From: Muribaculaceae bacterium
Lineage (GTDB): Bacteria; Bacteroidota; Bacteroidia; Bacteroidales; Muribaculaceae
NCBI GenBank assembly: GCA_017555085.1
Contig: JAFZHD010000030.1
Span: forward strand, 1-64,000
DNA: 64,000 bases
Reading direction: 5' to 3'
How positions within the stretch are numbered: position 1 is the stretch's first letter; every line of letters starts with the position of its first letter. Position numbers and translations under genes: made by a program. Below are positions 55,206-61,117 of this stretch, one piece after another. The notes under the pieces were generated by a model, which did not search any database, had not been told where the DNA came from, and saw nothing but the letters and a program-made list of their open reading frames with translations.

Positions 55206-55781
55206 TTATTCAGTTTTCAGGCTTCTTATATCCTCTTCCGATATATAGCCGTTCATAATTGCATAAAAGCCAAGTCCCGAAGCACTTTTGATGCCCAATT
55301 TGGCCGATATGTTTTTGCGATGCGTAAGCACTGTGTTGAAACTAATTGACAACATATCAGCAATTTCTTTATTTATGTGACCCAATGCGATAAGTCGCAA
55401 CACATCTATTTCGCGTTGTGTGAGCGAAGCCTGCTGTGTTTTGTTTTCTTCATTACATAACGACTCTATGGCACGGTTTAGCACATTGACAATCGCCTCT
55501 TCATCCATATCGGGTGTTATCGCCATAGAATCATCATTGGGCGTTGCTGCGACAACAATGGTACGCTGACGTTTTGTCACAAAAAAATCGTGATTAAACA
55601 CCACAACATCAGGCGATACGACATATATTATTGATGCCGACTTATCGGCAATTAATTCAGACTCCAAGCGAGACGCAACAACGGCCTTTACGCCAAAGTA
55701 TTCGTTCAGTAAATACTTTAACGCAATCGCTCTAATAGAGTCGTCCATAATGACATATGCCTCAACTTGCATCATTGTCAA
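55206..55781 (-). CDS. LuxR-type transcriptional regulator with degenerate receiver-like domain
   Basis: 191 residues. The C-terminal LuxR HTH (about 120-180) is clear: LTQREIDVLRLIALGHINKEIADMLSISFNTVLTHRKNISAKLGI. The N-terminal 110 residues have the length and alternating hydrophobic pattern of a receiver domain (IIYVVSPDVVVFNHDFF, QRTIVVAATPNDD), but a convincing phospho-acceptor Asp context is not visible. It starts 5 bases after a hemerythrin-like gene, suggesting that protein senses or modulates the signal. No histidine kinase is adjacent. Confidence 0.83.
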   Translation of the reverse strand: MTMMQVEAYVIMDDSIRAIALKYLLNEYFGVKAVVASRLESELIADKSASIIYVVSPDVVVFNHDFFVTKRQRTIVVAATPNDDSMAITPDMDEEAIVNVLNRAIESLCNEENKTQQASLTQREIDVLRLIALGHINKEIADMLSISFNTVLTHRKNISAKLGIKSASGLGFYAIMNGYISEEDIRSLKTE

Positions 55782-55786
55782 TTCAT

Positions 55787-56452
55787 TTAAGCCATTGATT
55801 TATAAAGCGGCAACAAAATACGATTGCGAATGCGGTCATTCTGCCTTATATCCTTTTCAAGAGTTATTATGGCTGTTATCACCGCATAACACAAGTTTTG
55901 GTCATAACTTCCCGACAAGTGTATAATGAACATGTTTTTAAGGTCATTAATCTTGTCGTGGATTGATGTTTCTTCATTGGGAGCACAACGATGAAGCACT
56001 CTTTCGCCTCGCTCTATTGCCTCTATACACGGAAACCACTCTCGGCTATCGGCCGCGATACGCTCCACAATATCTTGCTTTAACTCGTCAAAAAATCGCT
56101 TCATAAGCCCGAGGTTATTATTCTCGCCGCTACGACTTATCAAAGCGCTGAAATGACGCTCGATATTTGCCAACTGATAATGCTCATAAAAAGCATAAGT
56201 TTGGCGCAAATAAGAAACTATTGTTGAGGCACAAAACTTTTTCAACACGCTTTCAGGAAAGTATTCGTCGTTGATAAACGTATTTATAATCGCCAACAAG
56301 AAATCGGCGTCTATATTATGCTCTTGACAGATGTTTTCAACATCTTTATCGCCCGTACCGAGAGATATTCCCAATCGGTTTAACAGCGGTATGATTTCGG
56401 GCGATGCGTTAAGCACATCACAGAGTTTGCTATGTATATTGACCAACGCCAT
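55787..56452 (-). CDS. Hemerythrin-like / ScdA-type protein lacking usual iron ligands
   Basis: 221 residues. The layout resembles ScdA/YtfE repair proteins: an N-terminal 60-residue domain (KLCDVLNASPEIIPLLNRLGI) then a four-helix bundle. Positions where the family has iron ligands look substituted: RQTYAFY where TH is usual, ERIAADSREWFP where EHxxxE is usual, and RQNDRIRNRILLP where HxxIEDRI is usual. The N-terminal Cys pair of ScdA is also absent. This alignment is by eye. It is probably a non-haem-iron-free relative used for sensing or scaffolding, coupled to the LuxR-type regulator 5 bases downstream. Confidence 0.6.
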   Translation of the reverse strand: MALVNIHSKLCDVLNASPEIIPLLNRLGISLGTGDKDVENICQEHNIDADFLLAIINTFINDEYFPESVLKKFCASTIVSYLRQTYAFYEHYQLANIERHFSALISRSGENNNLGLMKRFFDELKQDIVERIAADSREWFPCIEAIERGERVLHRCAPNEETSIHDKINDLKNMFIIHLSGSYDQNLCYAVITAIITLEKDIRQNDRIRNRILLPLYKSMA

Positions 56453-56453
56453 T

Positions 56454-56996
56454 TTATTTTATCACAATAAATTTATCGGGTGTTACAATATAATTCATTT
56501 TTATATCATGCTCCTCGGCCGGAACATCATCTATTAACTGAAAAGGGTATCCTACAACCATTTTAGTCGCTCGGCAACCTGTCAACAATCGGTCATAATA
56601 GCCTTTTCCACGACCTACTCGGCCACCTTTGTCGTCAAAAGCCACAGCTGGAACAATTATCAAGTCCATCAAATTCTTATCTACCGGTTCGCCTTGCGGC
56701 TCTATGATGCGAAATGAACCCAACTGCATTGACTGTGGTTCAAATTTCACCACATCTAATTCGTCACCGTTGCATCGGGGCAAATACACATTCTTGCACA
56801 AAGCCCATCTTACCACGACATTATGAGTAGGCAATTCATCGGGCAACGAATGATAAAGCATCACATTGCGGGCACTCTTAAACGCTTCGCAATCTTCGAT
56901 TTTAGCAAAGACCTCTTGCGACAAACCATCTTTCTGCTCGTCACATAGAGCGGACTTTAATTGCCTCATCAATCGTCTGATTTCTTGCTTTGTCAT
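56454..56996 (-). CDS. 5-formyltetrahydrofolate cyclo-ligase
   Basis: Converts 5-formyl-THF to 5,10-methenyl-THF with ATP (MTHFS). It has 180 residues. N-terminal basic helix MTKQEIRRLMRQLKSAL and the C-terminal signature PAVAFDDKGGRVGRGKGYYDRLL are typical. Its ATG overlaps the stop of the S41 protease gene (TAATG), so the genes are coupled, and the hemerythrin-like gene starts one base after its stop. It salvages a folate storage form and complements PurU elsewhere in the window. Confidence 0.94.
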   Translation of the reverse strand: MTKQEIRRLMRQLKSALCDEQKDGLSQEVFAKIEDCEAFKSARNVMLYHSLPDELPTHNVVVRWALCKNVYLPRCNGDELDVVKFEPQSMQLGSFRIIEPQGEPVDKNLMDLIIVPAVAFDDKGGRVGRGKGYYDRLLTGCRATKMVVGYPFQLIDDVPAEEHDIKMNYIVTPDKFIVIK

Positions 56997-58618
56997 TATT
57001 CAGTAGGCAAAATCGGGAAACTTGCATTTCCTTGGTTTAATTGCTCTATGGCAGTTTGCACACACTTGTCTTGCAAGTTGTAAATGTGATAGAACGACTG
57101 ACTGCCCAATATATCGCGAGCAATCAACGCTTTAAGTTGATTTACAATCAACTGACATGAAGCATTGATGTATTTCCAACGAGCGGGAACGCCTTTTTTA
57201 ACAGCAAATCTCACAAACTCTTGAAGCAACATTTCGTCAGAAGGCAGTTTGTCAAGCAACTGGTCAGTATCTTCACACTCATTTAATTCTTCACGATTGC
57301 GGTCGCAATAATCAAAGGCAAATTTTTGGAGCAAACCAGCATTAACCACATTTATATAATATGACGTAACGCCTGTGGTGTCGTTAGGCACAAACACATC
57401 GGGCATAATGCCGCCGCCACCATACACCTTACGGCCATTTGCAGTTGTGTATTCGAGGTTCTTATCCAATTTGATGCTGTCAACACTGAATGCCTCTCCA
57501 TGATTAAATCGGTCTACAATTTCGTGACTGTATGAGTTGGCATTGCCAGGAGTGTATTTCTTTTGAATGCAACGGCCCGAAGGAGTGTAATATCGCGACA
57601 CAGTGAGACGAATACCGCTGCTGTCGGGCAACTGTGTCTGGCGCTGAACGAGGCCTTTACCAAATGAACGACGGCCCACAATCAATCCTCGGTCGTTGTC
57701 TTGAATTGCACCTGCTAGAATTTCACTCGCACTTGCCGAATACTCGTCAATCAACACCACAACCTCATTCTTCTGGAACGAGCCGATGCCATCGCTATGC
57801 GTTGCCATAGTGTCGTGTTTGCTTCTTCCTTTTGTAAACACAATCAATTTACCGGCAGGGAGCAACTCATTTGCCATCAATATAGCCATATCCAAATATC
57901 CGCCGCCATTACCTCGAAGGTCAATTATAAATTTCTCAGCACCTTCACTACTTAATTGCGCAAGATTGGTAAGATATTCACTATATGTTGTGCGGCCAAA
58001 TTTATTCACTTTAATGTAGCCGATACCAGGCTCTATGATATATGACGCATCAATTGAAGTGATGGGTATTTCGCCTCTAATCACATCATAATACAACAAA
58101 TCTTTTGAGCTGTTGCGCTTGATGCCAATTTTCACTTTCGTATCTTTTTCGCCACGAAGTTTTGATATCACTTTCTCGTTAGTCAAACCTTTACCCGACA
58201 AGATAGAGTCATTGGCCGAAATAATGCGGTCGCCCGCCATTATACCAACTTTTTCAGACGGTCCGCCCGATATCACTTCAAGAATGGTAATGGTATCGTT
58301 CATCATCATGAAAGTGATGCCAATGCCATAGAACGAGCCTTCAAGTTCATCATTCACAGCCTTTAAGTCGCTTGCGGGAATGTATGTTGAATGCGGGTCA
58401 AGTTTTTCTAACAGTTGAGGAATAGTAGCCTCTACCAAACTATCCACATTTACCGGCTCGACATATTCTTCGTTTATGAGCCCGATAATATCGCCAAGTT
58501 TTTTAACCGAACTGATAGTACCCTTATCAGAAGACAATGCACTACCAATCCACAAACCGGCAACAAATACGACCGCTACGATAAGTGGCAGCCATATTGA
58601 CGATTTCAATTTATTCAT
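56996..58618 (-). CDS. S41 carboxy-terminal processing protease
   Basis: 540 residues. One N-terminal membrane anchor (about 8-28), then a PDZ domain (about 95-180: ELEGSFYGIGITFMMMNDTITI, GPSEKVGIMAGDRII) and the S41 catalytic domain with IDLRGNGGGYLDMA, nucleophile Ser298 in EYSASASEILAGAI and Lys321 in SFGKGLVQ. It is a periplasmic protease trimming C-termini of envelope proteins (CtpA/Prc family). A C-terminal region of about 130 residues is poorly defined. It follows the dCMP deaminase gene by 24 bases. Confidence 0.94.
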   Translation of the reverse strand: MNKLKSSIWLPLIVAVVFVAGLWIGSALSSDKGTISSVKKLGDIIGLINEEYVEPVNVDSLVEATIPQLLEKLDPHSTYIPASDLKAVNDELEGSFYGIGITFMMMNDTITILEVISGGPSEKVGIMAGDRIISANDSILSGKGLTNEKVISKLRGEKDTKVKIGIKRNSSKDLLYYDVIRGEIPITSIDASYIIEPGIGYIKVNKFGRTTYSEYLTNLAQLSSEGAEKFIIDLRGNGGGYLDMAILMANELLPAGKLIVFTKGRSKHDTMATHSDGIGSFQKNEVVVLIDEYSASASEILAGAIQDNDRGLIVGRRSFGKGLVQRQTQLPDSSGIRLTVSRYYTPSGRCIQKKYTPGNANSYSHEIVDRFNHGEAFSVDSIKLDKNLEYTTANGRKVYGGGGIMPDVFVPNDTTGVTSYYINVVNAGLLQKFAFDYCDRNREELNECEDTDQLLDKLPSDEMLLQEFVRFAVKKGVPARWKYINASCQLIVNQLKALIARDILGSQSFYHIYNLQDKCVQTAIEQLNQGNASFPILPTE

Positions 58619-58642
58619 TCTGTTTTATTGTGTGTAAAAGTA

Positions 58643-59074
58643 TTATTCTGTTTCAGCAATGTGCACGCATTCAACCCCAGCTCGCTTCAACAAGTCTATG
58701 CCGTCGGTGATGCGATACAACTCATTAAATACAACACGCGAAATGCCTGATTGGATTATGAGTTTGGCACATTCCATACATGGCGATGCTGTCACATATA
58801 ATGTAGAACCGTCGCTACTGTTATTGCTTCGCGCCACTTTTGATATAGCATTTGCCTCAGCATGAAGAACATATGGTTTTGTTACGCCAGCTTCATCTTC
58901 ACACACATTCTCAAAGCCTGAGGGTGTGCCGTTAAAACCATCTGAAATTATCATTTGGTCTTTTACCAATATCGCCCCAACTTGACGGCGTTGGCAATAT
59001 GAATTTTCGGCCCAAATTCGAGCCATACGCAAATATCGTTTATCTAACAACTGCTGTTTTTCTGATTGTGCCAT
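58643..59074 (-). CDS. dCMP deaminase family protein
   Basis: 143 residues, zinc deaminase. Zinc and catalytic motifs: HAEANAISK (His and catalytic Glu) and SPCMECAKLI (two Cys), with the N-terminal RYLRMARIWAENSYCQRRQVGAILVKDQMII typical of deoxycytidylate deaminases that make dUMP for thymidylate synthesis. A ComE-like late competence label is the same family. First gene of the seven-gene minus-strand run, with a very good promoter. Confidence 0.93.
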   Translation of the reverse strand: MAQSEKQQLLDKRYLRMARIWAENSYCQRRQVGAILVKDQMIISDGFNGTPSGFENVCEDEAGVTKPYVLHAEANAISKVARSNNSSDGSTLYVTASPCMECAKLIIQSGISRVVFNELYRITDGIDLLKRAGVECVHIAETE

Positions 59075-59105
59075 TTTTTTTACACATTATTAATAATATA
59101 ATCTG

Positions 59106-59135
59106 CAAAGATACAAACTTTTTTCAATAACACAA
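59106..59135 (-). promoter_or_regulatory. Promoter of the dCMP deaminase gene cluster
   Basis: Minus-strand TTG (59133-59135), 19 bases, then TATCTTTG (59106-59113), about 30 bases before the ATG. It may drive the whole run down to the M13 peptidase. Confidence 0.7.
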
Positions 59136-59432
59136 CAAGCCATCGGCGCAATATATACTCAAACGACAGCCCCCATACAGCCAAAACCTACAATCACGAC
59201 CCACCCAACCTAGCCGAAAACCATCACTACACCCATAATCTAATTTTCGGGAAAATCACGGTGTAAAATTCATTTTTTCGCCAAATTTCAGTCAAAAATC
59301 GCATTGTTACAAAAATGTTATACCTTTTGTAATACCCTTGCAACACCTATACATACACTTACTCCACTGTATTTCTGCATTTTATAAGCGTTTATGTAAT
59401 TATTTTGAAGAAATAATAATTTTTACTGCAAA
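59136..59432. other. Divergent intergenic region with an inverted repeat
   Basis: No gene is seen between the dCMP deaminase promoter and the ECF sigma promoter. The one clear structure is TTACAAAA (59307-59314) with TTTTGTAA (59325-59332), a perfect 8-base inverted repeat with a 10-base spacer, about 175 bases upstream of the sigma factor ATG. It could be an operator or a weak hairpin. Confidence 0.45.
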
Positions 59433-59465
59433 TTTGTTTTGATATTAAATTAATTCATATATTTG
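59433..59465 (+). promoter_or_regulatory. Promoter of the ECF sigma factor gene
   Basis: TTTG (59433-59436), 21 bases, then TATATTTG (59458-59465), 44 bases before the ATG. The match to the primary-sigma consensus suggests housekeeping control rather than strict autoregulation. Confidence 0.6.
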
Positions 59466-59509
59466 CAGCGTGATTATTTACTTATTTTCAACCAAAGAAC
59501 TAAACAACT

Positions 59510-60013
59510 ATGAGTTCAAAAAATTTCCAAGAGAAATTGATTGGCCTTCAAGGCAATCTTCTCAATTTTGCCTACATCTTGACTTCTAACAGAGACGATG
59601 CACAAGACCTGTTACAAGACACTACACTTCGCGCGCTCGACAATGAAGACAAATATGTCGACAATGTAAATTTTAAAGGATGGGTATTCACCATTATGCG
59701 CAACATCTTCATCAACAACTATCGTAAAGACACTCGCGAATCAACAATCATCGACCAAACCGAAGACCTCTACCACCTCAATCTTCCACAGGATTCAGGC
59801 CTTGAAACGCCCGACGGGCTCGTGGCCGTCAACGATATCAACGAAGCCATCAACTCTTTCAGCGATGAATACCGCATACCGTTCTCTATGCATGTTGCTG
59901 GCTACAAATACAACGAGATTGCCGAAGAACTCGGCCTCCCACTCGGCACCGTCAAAAGCCGCATATTCTTTGCCCGACAACGATTGCGCGTAATACTCAA
60001 AGATTACAGATAG
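59510..60013 (+). CDS. ECF-type RNA polymerase sigma factor
   Basis: 167 residues. Region 2 (about 12-80) has FAYILTSNRDDAQDLLQDTTLRALDN and FKGWVFTIMRNIFINNYRK; region 4 (about 110-165) has YKYNEIAEELGLPLGTVKSRIFFARQRLR. No anti-sigma gene, and in particular no FecR-like or zinc-finger anti-sigma, is adjacent: the next gene is a secreted propeller protein after a terminator. The regulon therefore cannot be inferred. Confidence 0.94.
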   Translation: MSSKNFQEKLIGLQGNLLNFAYILTSNRDDAQDLLQDTTLRALDNEDKYVDNVNFKGWVFTIMRNIFINNYRKDTRESTIIDQTEDLYHLNLPQDSGLETPDGLVAVNDINEAINSFSDEYRIPFSMHVAGYKYNEIAEELGLPLGTVKSRIFFARQRLRVILKDYR

Positions 60014-60046
60014 CACACATATTTATATACGCATTACACACACCAC

Positions 60047-60078
60047 AGCAAGGCAGTAAATTCACCGCCTTGCTTTTA
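60047..60078 (+). terminator. Terminator after the ECF sigma gene
   Basis: AGCAAGGC (60047-60054) pairs with GCCTTGCT (60067-60074), followed by TTTT. Confidence 0.8.
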
Positions 60079-60148
60079 ATTTGTAAAAAAATCAAGCTCG
60101 CGACCGATAATTTTATTACCATTAGTGTCACCATTAACATATTTTGAT

Positions 60149-60156
60149 TATCTTTG
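60149..60156 (+). promoter_or_regulatory. -7 box of the TolB-like / amidase operon
   Basis: TATCTTTG at 60149-60156, 32 bases before the ATG at 60189. The -33 region is not convincing. Confidence 0.55.
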
Positions 60157-60188
60157 CAGCTTAGAATTTTTACCTAATATTATAAATC

Positions 60189-61115
60189 ATGAGAAAAGCC
60201 CTTTTATCAATGGCTGTCATTGCGTCTATATGCGCCAATGCACAGCAATTTGAAGTCATTGACATTCAAAAAGTTAAAACAGGCACCAAAACACAAGCGT
60301 TTCACCCTCGATTCATGCCAGACGGAAACCTCTTGGTATCGGAAGAGAATTATGACGGCTTGGGCATCGTTAATGTTGCCAATGGTACCTACACTGAGTT
60401 AACATCTATGGAAGGCGCTGGCTACTATGCCGTAGTTAGCGAAGATGGCAAGTCTATCCTTACCCGTTCTATGGATAAAGTAAACCTCACTCAAACTATC
60501 TACAAACTCGATGTTGCATCAAAGGCACTCACAACCATCGCCGAAAACATTGAGCATGTAAATCAAATATCGCTCTACAACGGCGAAGCCAGTTATGCTG
60601 CCGACGGAAAAGCGGTTAAGACTGTTATTTCTGGTGCTCTCAGCCCCGTTCGTCGCATTAACAACATTCTCGTTACCGAAGAAGACCTCAAAATCGTTGT
60701 TTACAAAAACGGCAAACGCACCGTTCTCGACCCCCTCGCAGGTCAATTTGGCGATTGGGACCCTCAATACATTTGGACATCATTGTCTCCCAGCCGCGAC
60801 AAAATACTCTTCGGCTGCTCTGACAATGCTTATGTTTGCAACCTCGACGGTTCTGGCGTTGTTAAAGTAGGTTGCATGCGCAGCCCCAAATGGCGCAACG
60901 ACACTCATGTTGTTGGTATGGTTGATGCCGATGACGGTTACCACTACACAAAGAGCGACATCGTTATCGCTAAAATCGATGGCACTCAATTGCAACAATT
61001 AACTACTCCCTCTGACGAAATCAAAATGTTCCCTTCTGTATCAGAAGACGGTAGCAAAATCGCATTCCACACTACCGATGGACACATCTATATCATGACA
61101 ATCCAAGAAAAATAA
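60189..61115 (+). CDS. Secreted TolB-like beta-propeller protein
   Basis: 308 residues. The signal peptide is MRKALLSMAVIASICANAQ. The rest consists of PD40/WD40-like blades, such as FHPRFMPDGNLLVSEEN, VVSEDGKSILT, SLSPSRDKILFGCSDNAYVCN and FPSVSEDGSKIAFHTTDGHIYIM, giving about six blades. It resembles TolB without the TolB N-terminal domain, so a binding role outside the cytoplasm is likely. It is followed after two bases by the long amidase gene; the two are one unit and may act together on the cell wall. Confidence 0.85.
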   Translation: MRKALLSMAVIASICANAQQFEVIDIQKVKTGTKTQAFHPRFMPDGNLLVSEENYDGLGIVNVANGTYTELTSMEGAGYYAVVSEDGKSILTRSMDKVNLTQTIYKLDVASKALTTIAENIEHVNQISLYNGEASYAADGKAVKTVISGALSPVRRINNILVTEEDLKIVVYKNGKRTVLDPLAGQFGDWDPQYIWTSLSPSRDKILFGCSDNAYVCNLDGSGVVKVGCMRSPKWRNDTHVVGMVDADDGYHYTKSDIVIAKIDGTQLQQLTTPSDEIKMFPSVSEDGSKIAFHTTDGHIYIMTIQEK

Positions 61116-61117
61116 TC

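Noticed and set aside
60189..61115. TolB-like protein as anti-sigma factor of the adjacent ECF gene
   Set aside because: A terminator and a separate promoter lie between them and the protein has a signal peptide but no membrane-spanning anti-sigma layout.
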